64,000 bases of DNA from JBFONV01 sp040779335 (GCA_040779335.1 JBFONV010000002.1:511433-575432), one strand, 5' to 3'. Numbered from the stretch's first letter, positions 1 through 9,226 are shown. The notes: generated by a model not told the origin, from the sequence alone. Program-made: numbers and translations.

Positions 1-55
1 TGGCGGTTGACGCTGACTTGACCCATTGCCCACCAATATAATGTTTGTTGTTCAT
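1..55 (-). CDS. aldehyde dehydrogenase, N-terminal fragment (runs off window)
   Basis: Reading leftwards from an ATG at 55-53, the first 18 residues are MNNKHYIGGQWVKSASTA, the usual opening strand of NAD(P)-dependent aldehyde dehydrogenases (YIGGxW). A Shine-Dalgarno-like AGAGGA lies 8 bases upstream of the ATG. The rest of the gene lies outside the window, so catalytic residues cannot be checked. It is 99 bases downstream of the bicupin gene on the same strand and probably cotranscribed with it. Together with the transaminase and the semialdehyde dehydrogenase further upstream it suggests amine or amino-acid catabolism that releases aldehydes. The exact substrate is unknown. Confidence 0.72.
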   Translation of the reverse strand, partial: MNNKHYIGGQWVKSASTA

Positions 56-154
56 TTCAATAATCCTCTTATGCTTTGCATTTATTGTTATTTAGCTGCG
101 GTTATTTCACCGTGTGACTAAGCTCACGCCAATTAAACTGACCGTTAGCTGCTT

Positions 155-907
155 TTACGCACTTTTAATGGCTGCAAAAAACGCCCGTAAGTTGCCACTC
201 ACTTGCCAACGACATGGTGTCCCTTGTGGGATAAATAATGCGTCGCCTGCTTGAAATAATTGTTCACTACCTTGTTCATCTAATAGCGTAACGCTGCCAT
301 TTTGTATCACCATAAATTCATGATGCGGATACATCATTAGACTAGACTCAAAAGCCGATACTTCCCACGTCCCAGAGGTAAATCGTCCTAAAGTATCTTG
401 ATAACACAGTTGCTCTGATTGCGTTACTGCATTCGTGCTCGCCACCTGTGAGTGAATGCTTACATCACCTTTGCCCTCTATTTTTAAAGTAGGCTTACAA
501 ATACCTTTAATGCTCGGCGCACTGGGTACTGACTCATTGGGATGCTCTGAGATCACATAAAATTTACGTAAATATCCTTGTTGTTGCCATTGGCAGTTGT
601 AACCTTTAGGGATCACAAAGGCTTCACCCGCGGCAACTTTTTCGCGCTGGCCTGATTCGTTATTCTGAATGTCGACCTCGCCTTCGAGTAGCCACATAAA
701 TTCGTCACAACTATAAGGACCACCCGTTTCTGTCATGTCTGTGGTATCCCATACTCCAATGTATAACCCTATTTCTTCATTTTCATAGTAACTATGGGTA
801 TGTTGAACAGGAGCGGTGCTGACAAACATCGATTCATCAATTTCATCTTCAACCTCGCCAAAATTTTCTGGCGTCGCACTTAAACGAATAATGTGGTTAA
901 TTGACAT
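155..907 (-). CDS. two-domain cupin protein
   Basis: This is a cytoplasmic 250-residue protein built from two cupin domains, roughly residues 30-120 and 155-245. Each has the DUF861/EutQ-type (Cupin_3) pattern: a tryptophan-rich strand before the first motif (residues 52-54 and 179-181), then GEAFVIPKGYNCQW in the first half and GDALFIPQGTPCRW in the second. The histidines expected of a metal-binding cupin are reduced, with an HHEFM stretch in the second domain only. Such bicupins often sit beside aldehyde dehydrogenases in amine or ureide catabolic operons. Here it lies between two dehydrogenase genes, separated from mmsA by a strong hairpin. Enzyme versus sensor role is not decidable from sequence. 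Confidence 0.8.
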   Translation of the reverse strand: MSINHIIRLSATPENFGEVEDEIDESMFVSTAPVQHTHSYYENEEIGLYIGVWDTTDMTETGGPYSCDEFMWLLEGEVDIQNNESGQREKVAAGEAFVIPKGYNCQWQQQGYLRKFYVISEHPNESVPSAPSIKGICKPTLKIEGKGDVSIHSQVASTNAVTQSEQLCYQDTLGRFTSGTWEVSAFESSLMMYPHHEFMVIQNGSVTLLDEQGSEQLFQAGDALFIPQGTPCRWQVSGNLRAFFAAIKSA

Positions 908-968
908 TGTTGACCCTTTTTTTACTTAGTCCACTTAGAAATAACATATTGTCTGCCCTTAAAACCCA

Positions 969-996
969 AATAGGAACAACCTAAGTTGTTCCTATT
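969..996 (-). terminator. hairpin downstream of mmsA
   Basis: A perfect 12-bp stem (AATAGGAACAAC pairing with GTTGTTCCTATT) with a 4-base loop lies 16 bases after the mmsA stop codon. Read on the minus strand it is followed by TTTGGGTTTT. It is a good Rho-independent terminator or attenuator. It would partly separate the bicupin/aldehyde dehydrogenase genes from mmsA. Confidence 0.75.
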
Positions 997-1011
997 ATCA
1001 TCAAATGAATA

Positions 1012-2502
1012 TTAGCTAGGGAAAGCGAATGATGCACCTTCACGCACACCGCTTGATGGCCAACGTTGCGTAATGGTTTTACGTTTAGTATAGAAACGCA
1101 CACCATCTGGACCATAAGCATGTAAATCACCAAACAATGAACGTTTCCAACCACCAAAGCTATGATAAGCAACGGGAACGGGTAACGGCACATTAATACC
1201 AACCATGCCCACTTGAATATGATCTGAGAAATAACGCGCGGCTTCACCATCTCGGGTAAAGATACAGGTGCCATTGCCATATTCATGATCGTTGATCAGC
1301 TGCATCGCTTCATCCATGGTTTTAACACGCACCACTTGCAACACTGGACCAAAAATTTCGGCTTGATAGCTATGCATATCGGCAGTGACATTATCAATTA
1401 AGGTTGCGCCAACAAAAAAGCCATCGGCATAACCCGGCACTTGAGGTTCACGACCGTCAACCACTATTTTAGCCCCTTGATATTCCGCGCTATTAATATA
1501 ACCCACTACTTTTTCTTGATGCTGACGAGTGATCACTGGTCCAAAATCATTGCTGGGATCGTCATGAGCACCAACACTGAGCCCTTTCATTGCTTCAGTC
1601 ATTTTTTCAACTAAGGCATCACCTGCCGCATCGCCAACAGCAACCGCCACTGATAATGCCATACAACGCTCACCCGATGAACCAAATGCTGCGCCAAGTA
1701 ATTGATTAACCGTGTTATCCATATCAGCGTCAGGCATGACAATAGCGTGGTTTTTCGCACCACCCAAAGCCTGACAACGTTTACCGTTGGCGCTTGCCGT
1801 TGCATAAATGTATTCAGCGATTGGCGTAGAGCCAACAAAACTTACGGCTTTAACGCGATGATCACTTAACAGTACGTCCACGGCTTCTTTATCACCGTTA
1901 ACTACATTCATGACGCCATCAGGCAGACCGGCTTCTTTGAGTAATTGCGCAATGTATAAGGTTGAGCTTGGATCGCGCTCAGATGGTTTAAGCACAAAAG
2001 TATTACCGCAAACAATCGCGAGTGGAAACATCCACATAGGCACCATCGCCGGAAAGTTAAACGGGGTAATACCAGCAACAACACCTAACGGCTGGAACTC
2101 ACTCCAAGAGTCAATATTTGGCCCAACATTTCGACTATGTTCACCTTTTAACAGCTCAGGTGCGCCACAAGCGTATTCAACATTTTCAATACCACGTTGT
2201 AACTCACCCGCCGCGTCATGGCTAATTTTGCCATGCTCTTCGCCAATCAGTTTAATAATGGTGTCAGCATGTTGTTCAAGTAACTCTTTAAAACGAAACA
2301 TCACACGAGCACGTTTAATCGCAGGCGTATTGCGCCATTCTGGAAATGCTGCTTCTGCCGCTGCTATTGCGCTTTCCGTAGTTTGCTTTGACGCCAGTGC
2401 AACTTGCTTTTCTGTTTTACCCGTTGCCGGATTAAAAATATCTTGGGTACGTTCAGTATTTACTATTACTTCGCCGTTAATTAAATGGCCTACAGTTGTC
2501 AT
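1012..2502 (-). CDS. mmsA: CoA-acylating methylmalonate-semialdehyde dehydrogenase
   Basis: The 496-residue protein matches the methylmalonate/malonate-semialdehyde dehydrogenase family in length and motifs. These are the N-terminal INGE and PATG signature, ITPFNFPAMVPMWMFP for the NAD pocket, LKPSERDPS, VGSTPIAEYIY, and the catalytic cysteine C280 in GSSGERCMAL. As is typical of this subgroup the usual ELGGK glutamate is absent (QALGGAKNH, residues 244-252), consistent with CoA-dependent chemistry. It converts methylmalonate or malonate semialdehyde to propionyl-CoA or acetyl-CoA with NAD. The gene lies 84 bases downstream of the omega-transaminase, which can produce malonate semialdehyde from beta-alanine, so the two form a natural pathway pair. 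Confidence 0.93.
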   Translation of the reverse strand: MTTVGHLINGEVIVNTERTQDIFNPATGKTEKQVALASKQTTESAIAAAEAAFPEWRNTPAIKRARVMFRFKELLEQHADTIIKLIGEEHGKISHDAAGELQRGIENVEYACGAPELLKGEHSRNVGPNIDSWSEFQPLGVVAGITPFNFPAMVPMWMFPLAIVCGNTFVLKPSERDPSSTLYIAQLLKEAGLPDGVMNVVNGDKEAVDVLLSDHRVKAVSFVGSTPIAEYIYATASANGKRCQALGGAKNHAIVMPDADMDNTVNQLLGAAFGSSGERCMALSVAVAVGDAAGDALVEKMTEAMKGLSVGAHDDPSNDFGPVITRQHQEKVVGYINSAEYQGAKIVVDGREPQVPGYADGFFVGATLIDNVTADMHSYQAEIFGPVLQVVRVKTMDEAMQLINDHEYGNGTCIFTRDGEAARYFSDHIQVGMVGINVPLPVPVAYHSFGGWKRSLFGDLHAYGPDGVRFYTKRKTITQRWPSSGVREGASFAFPS

Positions 2503-2586
2503 GGTGTTTCCTTAATGCTTTATTCAATGCACAGCAGTGGCTGCGCACTCAGGTATTAGTTAATGCTTATATCAGAGTAAGCTTAT

Positions 2587-3933
2587 TTACTCGGTTTCTT
2601 GCAGCGAATCGCCCAAGGCGTTAATTAAACTATCAATTTCACCTTGCTCTGTAGTAAATGGCAGACCAAGTTGAATAGTGTCGCCGCCATAGCGCACGTA
2701 GAAACCTTTTTGCCAGCATTTCATCGCCACTTCATATGGACGCAACGCCGGTTGTCCCGGCACCGCTTCGAGTGTTAATGCGCCAGCCAAGCCATAATTA
2801 CGAATGTCGGTGACGTGTTTAATGCCTTTTAAGCTGTGCAACATTTCTTGAAAATGTGGGGCAATTGATTTTACCCGTTCAGGCAGTTGTTCTTTTGCAA
2901 GAATATCTAATGATGCTAAGCCAGCAGCACAAGCAACAGGATGCGCTGAGTAAGTATAGCCATGCGGCAATTCCAGCATATATTCTGGACCGCCCGTTTC
3001 CATAAAGGTATCGTAAATGGCTTGTTTAGAGATCACTGCTCCCATAGGTACAACGCCATTGGTCAGCTGTTTCGCCACCGTCATAATGTCAGGTACTACG
3101 CCAAATTCTTCAGCGCCAGTATTCGAGCCCATACGGCCAAAGGCAGTGATCACTTCATCAAAAATCAATAAAATATCGTGTTTGTCACAGATTTCACGTA
3201 AGCGTTTTAAATAACCAACTGGAGGTGGAATAACGCCAGCGGAACCAGCAAGCGGCTCAACAATCACCGCGGCAATATTGGACGCGTCATAAAGCGCCAC
3301 CATTTCTTCAAGCTCATTGGCTAAATGCGCTCCTTCAGTTGGCATACCCTGCACAAATTTATTGTCAGCCATCATAGTATGAGGTAAATGTCCGGCTTCA
3401 ATGCCTTGACCATAAATAGCACGGTTAGGACCAATACCACCGACACTGATACCACCAAAGTTTACGCCATGATAGCCTTTTGCTCGGCCGATAAAACGGG
3501 TTTTACTCGCCATGCCTTTTTTACGCCAATAACCACGGGCAATTTTCAGCGCGGTTTCCACCGACTCAGAACCCGAACCGGTAAAAAACACTCTGTTTAA
3601 GCCTTCAGGCATTAGCTCGGTAATACGATGCGCCAGTTCAAATGATTTAGGATGGCCAAATTGGAATGCCGGAGAGTAATCAAGCTCTTTTACTTGTCGG
3701 CTAACCGCTTCAACAATTTCAGGGCGACTGTGACCAGCACCACATGTCCACAAGCCAGATAAACCATCAAAAATTTTACGTCCAGTGGCATCGGTATAAT
3801 AATTACCGTCAGCGGAGACGATCAATCGCGGATCTTTTTTAAACTGACGATTACCCGAAAAAGGCATCCAGTGAGCATCTAGCTGCTCTTGGCTTAAGCC
3901 GCAATATGCCGGATTATTGCTGATATTGTTCAT
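2587..3933 (-). CDS. omega-amino acid:pyruvate (beta-alanine) transaminase
   Basis: This is a class III PLP-dependent aminotransferase of 448 residues. Visible are the start WMPFSGNRQFKKDPR typical of the beta-alanine:pyruvate group, TGSGSESVETALKIAR (PLP phosphate binding, about 118-133), YHGVNFGG, the cofactor aspartate in IFDEVITAFGR (D259) and the Schiff-base lysine K288 in TVAKQLTNG. It transfers the amino group of beta-alanine or a related omega-amine to pyruvate, giving alanine and malonate semialdehyde, which MmsA downstream would oxidise. The divergent LysR gene 143 bases away is the likely regulator. The substrate could also be another omega-amino acid or taurine-like amine. Confidence 0.9.
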   Translation of the reverse strand: MNNISNNPAYCGLSQEQLDAHWMPFSGNRQFKKDPRLIVSADGNYYTDATGRKIFDGLSGLWTCGAGHSRPEIVEAVSRQVKELDYSPAFQFGHPKSFELAHRITELMPEGLNRVFFTGSGSESVETALKIARGYWRKKGMASKTRFIGRAKGYHGVNFGGISVGGIGPNRAIYGQGIEAGHLPHTMMADNKFVQGMPTEGAHLANELEEMVALYDASNIAAVIVEPLAGSAGVIPPPVGYLKRLREICDKHDILLIFDEVITAFGRMGSNTGAEEFGVVPDIMTVAKQLTNGVVPMGAVISKQAIYDTFMETGGPEYMLELPHGYTYSAHPVACAAGLASLDILAKEQLPERVKSIAPHFQEMLHSLKGIKHVTDIRNYGLAGALTLEAVPGQPALRPYEVAMKCWQKGFYVRYGGDTIQLGLPFTTEQGEIDSLINALGDSLQETE

Positions 3934-4024
3934 GAGTCACCAAAAATAGTGTAAGTACTGATTAAGTTGACTCTATTATCAACATCCTGTTAGTTTATTA
4001 AATTCAAACTTTTTAAAGTTAAGT

Positions 4025-4038
4025 TAAGTAAATACTTA
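4025..4038. promoter_or_regulatory. inverted repeat in transaminase/LysR divergent promoter
   Basis: TAAGTA-AA-TACTTA is a perfect 6-2-6 inverted repeat in the 143-bp spacer between the divergent transaminase and LysR genes, 39 bases before the LysR start. LysR regulators bind dyads in exactly such spacers, so it is a candidate operator. The sequence is AT-rich and chance is possible. Confidence 0.4.
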
Positions 4039-4076
4039 CCTATATATTTTTACCTATTAGTCTGGATTTAAGAATA

Positions 4077-4997
4077 ATGAGTCATGCTAAAAACCTACTA
4101 CCACGACAACTCGGCGACGCCCATATTCGTCTACTGAGGATATTCAAAATTGTCATTGAATCAGGGGGGTTTGCGGCGGCTGAGGTCGAACTTAATATCA
4201 GCCGTCCGGCAATAAGTTTAGCTATTTCCGAATTAGAAAGTCTGCTGAACATGCGTCTGTGTCATCGTGGTCGAGCCGGATTTTCAATTACTGAACAAGG
4301 CCAGCAGGTTTATCAATCGGCGTTGCAGCTATTAACCAGTTTAGAAACCTTTAAAAGTCAGATCAACGCTATTAATACTGAGCTGGTAGGTGAACTTAAT
4401 ATTGGCATCACCGACAACATGGTCACTATCCCACAAATGCGCATTACTCGAGCATTAAGCGCCTTAAAACATCGTGCCCCAGAGGTGATCATCAACATTA
4501 GAATGATCCCACCCAATGACATTGAAACCGCTATTCTCGATGGTCATTTACACATAGGGATTGTCCCCGACTTGCGCACCCTGCCAGGGCTAAATTATTT
4601 ACCTTTATACAAAGAAAAATCACTGCTTTATTGCAGTGAACAGCACCCATTGTTTAATCAAGATCTTAATAAAATTAGTGATAAAGCCCTCGCTAAATAC
4701 GATGCTGTACTGCCGAGCTACCCTCAACCGGCAACCATTAAACGTCAGCAAAAAGCACTTAAAGCCACCGCAACCTCTACCGATAGAGAAGGCATCGCTT
4801 TTTTGATTTTAACCGGCAGATTTGTGGGTTTTCTGCCCAACCATTTTGCTAAACGTTGGGTCGCGCAAGACAAAATGCGCGCAATAGAGCCTCACCACAG
4901 GTACTTTGAGACTCACTACTCCGCCGTTACTCGAAAAGGCGCACGTGCCCATTTAATTTTAGATGCTTACATGGAAGAGCTCGCCAAAACAAAATAA
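4077..4997 (+). CDS. LysR-family transcriptional regulator
   Basis: The 306-residue protein has a LysR winged helix-turn-helix at about residues 13-72 (RLLRIFKIVIESGGFAAAE, then NISRPAISLAISELESLL) and a periplasmic-binding-protein-like effector domain at about 100-300. It is divergent from the transaminase-mmsA genes, the classical arrangement for a LysR regulator of the adjacent catabolic operon. The effector is therefore probably a substrate or intermediate of that pathway. The spacer carries a short dyad that could be its site. Confidence 0.88.
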   Translation: MSHAKNLLPRQLGDAHIRLLRIFKIVIESGGFAAAEVELNISRPAISLAISELESLLNMRLCHRGRAGFSITEQGQQVYQSALQLLTSLETFKSQINAINTELVGELNIGITDNMVTIPQMRITRALSALKHRAPEVIINIRMIPPNDIETAILDGHLHIGIVPDLRTLPGLNYLPLYKEKSLLYCSEQHPLFNQDLNKISDKALAKYDAVLPSYPQPATIKRQQKALKATATSTDREGIAFLILTGRFVGFLPNHFAKRWVAQDKMRAIEPHHRYFETHYSAVTRKGARAHLILDAYMEELAKTK

Positions 4998-5164
4998 CTT
5001 AACTTCATATAGATCAGGTAACTAGAATCAACAAAGGGGTAATGTTTTTTCTATTGCGAAAACAATTGTATAAATAAAAATGATTTTTATTACAATTACG
5101 GCGTCTATTTGTATAACTCAACTATACTTACGCGCATCCCAAGCAGCAGTTCTACTTGAGTATG

Positions 5165-5233
5165 AGGCGTTGTAAACTTTTGTTTTTGATTTTTTGGCAA
5201 ATAAATATTCAGCTTTGAAAGTCTTCAACGCCT
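5165..5233 (+). other. long-range hairpin in the 5' leader of the next gene
   Basis: AGGCGTTG at 5165-5172 pairs with CAACGCCT at 5226-5233. An inner ACTTT/AAAGT helix can extend the stem across a small internal loop. The apical loop is about 35 bases and U-rich. It ends 27 bases before the start codon at 5261, so it could be a leader structure or a terminator-like element. The preceding 5064-5097 also holds an AT-rich imperfect dyad. Nothing else is recognised in the 263-bp spacer. Confidence 0.35.
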
Positions 5234-5260
5234 AACCTTCCATATATTGGAGTACGTAAA

Positions 5261-5710
5261 ATGAAAGCAGGAATAGTAGCATTTCTCTGTCTATTAATGA
5301 GTTATGTAGCAATTGCAAAGGACCGACTAGAAGTTTATGAAGACTATAACCTAGGTAAAGAAATAATCACCATGACCACAGTCAAGATTGACTCAAATAT
5401 GGGTGACGTATATCTTGCTGGCCTGAGTCAAAGCTGGGTAAAAGCCGTCACAATCCAAAAAGAATTAGGATTTATCAAAGACTTTAAGATATACGGCAGT
5501 GAACTACCGGAAAGTGGTGATTTTAATATGGTGCTAATGGTAATGTTTGATAATGCAGCCGATTTAGAACCCAGTCAGAAAAAATATGCCACTTTCATGA
5601 AAAAATGGGGTGACGAAAATCAAAAGAAATCTAACAAAATATCCGCTAAGTATCCTGAAGTAAGAACGTTAACAGGTGAATACAGGCTTAGAGAAATTAT
5701 GATAAAATAG
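5261..5710 (+). CDS. small secreted protein of unknown function
   Basis: The 149-residue product starts with a clear Sec signal peptide (MKAGIVAFLCLLMSYVAIA, cleavage near residue 19), giving a periplasmic or secreted domain of about 130 residues. The alternating beta/helix pattern (TTVKIDS, LAGLSQSWVKAV, FNMVLMVMFDN) suggests a dimeric alpha-beta-barrel-like fold, similar in flavour to the protein at 27851-28609. I do not recognise a family. It is monocistronic, with a strong terminator just after the stop and a structured leader before the start. Confidence 0.7.
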   Translation: MKAGIVAFLCLLMSYVAIAKDRLEVYEDYNLGKEIITMTTVKIDSNMGDVYLAGLSQSWVKAVTIQKELGFIKDFKIYGSELPESGDFNMVLMVMFDNAADLEPSQKKYATFMKKWGDENQKKSNKISAKYPEVRTLTGEYRLREIMIK

Positions 5711-5716
5711 CCCTCT

Positions 5717-5736
5717 GGGGACTCAGTCCCCTTTTT
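5717..5736 (+). terminator. Rho-independent terminator
   Basis: GGGGAC-TCA-GTCCCC is followed immediately by TTTTT, 7 bases after the stop codon of the small secreted protein gene. Confidence 0.85.
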
Positions 5737-5891
5737 AAATACCCTTCCTCTAACCTAGCACGTATCTCATTATCTTTATAAGCCACTTAAAATATGAAAA
5801 AGACATTATCTCTTTTTATTGATGACATTTAATTCACGTTACTCGCGCTAATGTTTATACTAATAGTGTTGTTTTTTTTACGGGAGATTGT

Positions 5892-8018
5892 GTGAGTAAT
5901 TGTCGCTATAGATTGTTCCAAATATGCGTGTTGTTATTGTTAATAACCAATATGGCATTTGCTCAAGAACAGCTAAGCTTGTCGGCTCTTGAAGAGTCAG
6001 TGATTCAAGCTCGTGATAAAGGTGAAATAGAGCTTGCAGAACAACGAGCACAAGAATTTCTGGATGCAGCACAACAACAAGAGCACGAATTATACGAAGC
6101 CGATGCGTATTTTCAGCAAGCACGTAACGCCATGGAGCGTAATCAATACACCGTTGCACAAACCTCATTAAATAAAGCCCTTGTAGGATATATTAACCAA
6201 GGCGAGCAACGCAAAATTGGACAAGCATATCGTCAGTTAGGTCTAACTTATCGATACCAATCAAATTATCGTAGGGCATTGGAACATATATACCAAGCAC
6301 TGCAGATTTTTCAGCAGCTAGACAGTAAAAAAGATATTAGTTCAGCTTATAACAGCGTTGGTGTTGTACAAGATAAAATGGGGCTTTATGAAGAAGCCGC
6401 TGAAGCCCACCAAAAAGCATTAGAAATAGACTACGCATTAGGAGATGTCTCAGGCATTGCCAGCGCTTTGTATAATATTGGCGCTATTCGCCAAAGCATG
6501 GGCGATTATGATGTTGCACTTAAATATTTTAATGACGCATTAAAAATAGATACTGAGTCTGGAGACATCAAAAATATTGCTTATAGCAATAATAAAATTG
6601 GCTATTTGTTAAGTTCGATGGGCGACCATGCAAAGGCAAGAATACATATCAATAAAGCGCTGGAGTTATTTCGTCAATTACAAGCACCAAGAGACATCGA
6701 CTGGGCACTTTCAACACTCGCAAAACTTGAGTTAAATGTCGGTAATTATGATGAAGCCAATAGGCTCATTAACGGCGTTATCGAGCGCGCTATTACGAAG
6801 AAATACCATAGTTTATTAGTCAACGCCTATTTAATTGCCGCAGAGCTCGCCTATCAGCAACAAAATTTTAGCGCTGCGCTTGCCCATGTTGAAGCGGGAA
6901 CAGAGCAGGCTAAATTAAACAATGAGCTGGCCCAAGAAGCCCTTTTTGGCGAATTACGGATGAAAGTTCATGTTGCTAAGGGCTCACTAGAACAAGCATT
7001 TGAAGCACTTCAACATCAAAAAGTTCTAGACCGAAAAATTTTCAACGAAAAACGAGCCGACTCAATTGCTAAAGTTCAAGCACAAACCGAATTTATCCGT
7101 CGTGATCATCAAATAGAATTATTAAAAAAAGCAGAGGCATTACAGCAAGCAAACGCTGAGCGACAATTACTTTCACGCAAGTTTTGGATAGCAGGTATTA
7201 TAACCTTCTCACTAATAGCGTTTTTAATCTATGGCCGATTATTACAACGTCGAATTAATAGCAAGCTAAGTCAACAAGTTAAAGATCGTACCAAAGAGTT
7301 ACAAAAAAGAAATAGAGAATTGGCTGTGGCATATCAACGCATTGAAGCAATAAGCCAGACCGATAAACTTACTGGTATCAACAATCGCCGCTTTTTAGAA
7401 AATAACATCAATGCTGATATTGAGCAGTGTCATCGAATGTACAAAGACTGGCACAAAGGTAAAGCGCCACAACCTGAACATGCCGATATCGTGGTGTTTA
7501 TTCTTGATATCGACAACTTTAAACAAGTAAATGATCAATACGGGCATCAAGCAGGTGATAACGTTTTGGTACAGTTTGCTCAGCGCATGGCAAAAGTATT
7601 TCGTAGTACCGATTATCTAGTGCGCTGGGGCGGCGAAGAATTCGTTGCTGTAGCAAGATTTATTAGTAGAGACGATGCACAAGTATTAGCAAGTCGCATG
7701 TTGCGTGCGATTAACGAAACCCCCTTTGACTTACTAGACGGCCAACGAGAAATACAAACCTGCTCAATTGGTTTTGCTTGCTATCCGCCGATACGTGAAA
7801 GTGATAACAATAGTGATTGGTGCGCCCTAATGTCACTTGCCGACGCTTGTCTTTATAAAGTGAAAGAATCAGGCAAGAATAGCTGGCTAGGGGTAAATGC
7901 CGTTCACCATAACGTTGTATTTACTCAAGAAATTAATCGTCACACATTGCCCGCGCTCATTCGGCAAAACATGCTGGAATTGAGTATGCCTAGCACTAGC
8001 ATTGATAAACAAGCATAA
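5892..8018 (+). CDS. membrane diguanylate cyclase with periplasmic TPR sensor
   Basis: The start is GTG with GGGAG 5 bases upstream. The 708-residue protein has a signal peptide (to about residue 24), a row of tetratricopeptide repeats (about 40-350), one transmembrane helix (about 431-451), a short coiled coil and a C-terminal GGDEF domain (about 495-660). The active site is intact (GGEEF, residues 580-584), and the inhibitory I-site RSTD lies five residues before it, so it should make cyclic di-GMP from two GTP and be product-inhibited. The TPR region would sense a periplasmic protein or peptide. The solute-binding protein downstream could supply a signal, but this is inference. Confidence 0.92.
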   Translation: MSNCRYRLFQICVLLLLITNMAFAQEQLSLSALEESVIQARDKGEIELAEQRAQEFLDAAQQQEHELYEADAYFQQARNAMERNQYTVAQTSLNKALVGYINQGEQRKIGQAYRQLGLTYRYQSNYRRALEHIYQALQIFQQLDSKKDISSAYNSVGVVQDKMGLYEEAAEAHQKALEIDYALGDVSGIASALYNIGAIRQSMGDYDVALKYFNDALKIDTESGDIKNIAYSNNKIGYLLSSMGDHAKARIHINKALELFRQLQAPRDIDWALSTLAKLELNVGNYDEANRLINGVIERAITKKYHSLLVNAYLIAAELAYQQQNFSAALAHVEAGTEQAKLNNELAQEALFGELRMKVHVAKGSLEQAFEALQHQKVLDRKIFNEKRADSIAKVQAQTEFIRRDHQIELLKKAEALQQANAERQLLSRKFWIAGIITFSLIAFLIYGRLLQRRINSKLSQQVKDRTKELQKRNRELAVAYQRIEAISQTDKLTGINNRRFLENNINADIEQCHRMYKDWHKGKAPQPEHADIVVFILDIDNFKQVNDQYGHQAGDNVLVQFAQRMAKVFRSTDYLVRWGGEEFVAVARFISRDDAQVLASRMLRAINETPFDLLDGQREIQTCSIGFACYPPIRESDNNSDWCALMSLADACLYKVKESGKNSWLGVNAVHHNVVFTQEINRHTLPALIRQNMLELSMPSTSIDKQA

Positions 8019-8188
8019 TTTTGTATAGCAGACTACTATAGATAGAAAGCTCGGTCGGTTTATTTAAATAAGATATTGTAAACCCACCAATGGCGCGCCA
8101 CATTATTAACAATAACGAACTAACTATTGATGATAGAAACATATATAAAAACCGATCAAATCAACCATTTAATATACAAGTAGACGTT

Positions 8189-8905
8189 TTGAAAAAAATA
8201 AGTTTATTAATTGGCGTAATATTAATGTGTATTGCTCTGCAAGCGTTTGCAGAGGAACCAGTCGCATTAGAAATCAGTGAATGGCGACCCTATGTCTACA
8301 TGGAAGACGGTCAACCAAAAGGTTTTTCGTACGACATAGTCAAAACGTTATTCGAACGGGCAAATATTCAATATGATTTTCAAATAAAGCCTTGGGCAAG
8401 AGTCTATAAAAATGGATTAGAGAAAAAAAATTATTTTATCCCAGGGCTCGGGCGCACACTTAAACGGGAGCCAGCATTTCAATGGATTGGGCCACTCACC
8501 AAAGGCATTGATATTTACTTTTACAAACTGAAAACTGATGCTGTTCAAATTCGCAACCTTGATGAGGCTAAAGAATATTCAGTTGGTGTCGAAAGAGGTT
8601 CTTACTACCAAGACTTTCTCGAAGCGCATTTCCCCAAAGATAAAAGGCAGCCTGTCAGTCAGCCCGATCAACTACTTAAAATCCTCATGGCGAAACGAGT
8701 TAAGTTCATCTTATTAGACGAAGCGAGAATGCTAAAAATAGCAGAGAAATTAGGCGTCGATGCAAACTTATTTGAAAAGTCGTTATTTGCGTTTACTGTA
8801 CAAGACTATTTAGCGGCAAGCCTTAATACGAATACGGCATTGGTTGATAAATTAAAACAAGCTTATCTGGAACTTAAAGCAGAAGGTTTGATTAATTTAC
8901 ACTAA
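8189..8905 (+). CDS. orphan periplasmic solute-binding protein (PBP2, family 3 type)
   Basis: The frame is open from an ATG at 8090, but a signal peptide (MKKISLLIGVILMCIALQAFA) begins only at a TTG at 8189, so I place the start there, giving 238 residues. Ribosome-binding sites are poor at both positions. The mature part has the bilobed SBP_bac_3 pattern: EISEWRPYVYMEDGQPKGFS at the first strand, KPWARVYKNG in the first lobe, YSVGVERGSYYQDF at the hinge. No ABC permease or ATPase is adjacent. In Alteromonadales such orphan binding proteins are common and may act as sensors or scavengers. It lies 170 bases downstream of the TPR-GGDEF gene. Confidence 0.75.
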   Translation: MKKISLLIGVILMCIALQAFAEEPVALEISEWRPYVYMEDGQPKGFSYDIVKTLFERANIQYDFQIKPWARVYKNGLEKKNYFIPGLGRTLKREPAFQWIGPLTKGIDIYFYKLKTDAVQIRNLDEAKEYSVGVERGSYYQDFLEAHFPKDKRQPVSQPDQLLKILMAKRVKFILLDEARMLKIAEKLGVDANLFEKSLFAFTVQDYLAASLNTNTALVDKLKQAYLELKAEGLINLH

Positions 8906-8985
8906 GGTCTGGTTAATTTAGCCATTATACTTTCTAATAGGTATCATATTGATAACGTTAACTTGATAAGAATGAGAGAGTAAAA

Positions 8986-9177
8986 ATGAATAATAAAATC
9001 ATCGGAATTGTACTTATCATCGCAGGTGTTGCTCTAGCCATTTGGGGTTATAACATTTATGACTCAGCTAGCGCGACAATGAGTCGTGCGCTTAACGGTG
9101 ATACCCCAATTGAAGCTTGGGCTGGAATGGTTGGTGGTGTAATTGCAGTTTTAATTGGTATCACAAGGATAAAGTAA
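8986..9177 (+). CDS. small DUF3185-type membrane protein
   Basis: The protein is 63 residues: a first transmembrane helix (about 4-23), a short polar loop with DSASATMSRALNGD, and a second helix (about 44-60). This pattern matches the DUF3185 family of small inner-membrane proteins. Function is unknown. It has a GAGAG ribosome-binding site 6 bases ahead and precedes the GFA-family gene by 49 bases. Confidence 0.72.
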   Translation: MNNKIIGIVLIIAGVALAIWGYNIYDSASATMSRALNGDTPIEAWAGMVGGVIAVLIGITRIK

Positions 9178-9226
9178 GTGCTCACTCGCTACAAAAACAT
9201 TAAACAATAATCAGAGAAAAATTAAG

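Noticed and set aside
1910..2515. Plus-strand open frame of 201 codons opposite mmsA
   Set aside because: It is fully antisense to a well supported gene whose codon use explains the open frame.
5165..5233. Resemblance of the AGGCGTTG/CAACGCCTAAC arms to an integron attC site
   Set aside because: The GTTRRRY core site and the L' and L'' boxes are missing and there is no integrase or cassette array, so I treat it as a leader hairpin.
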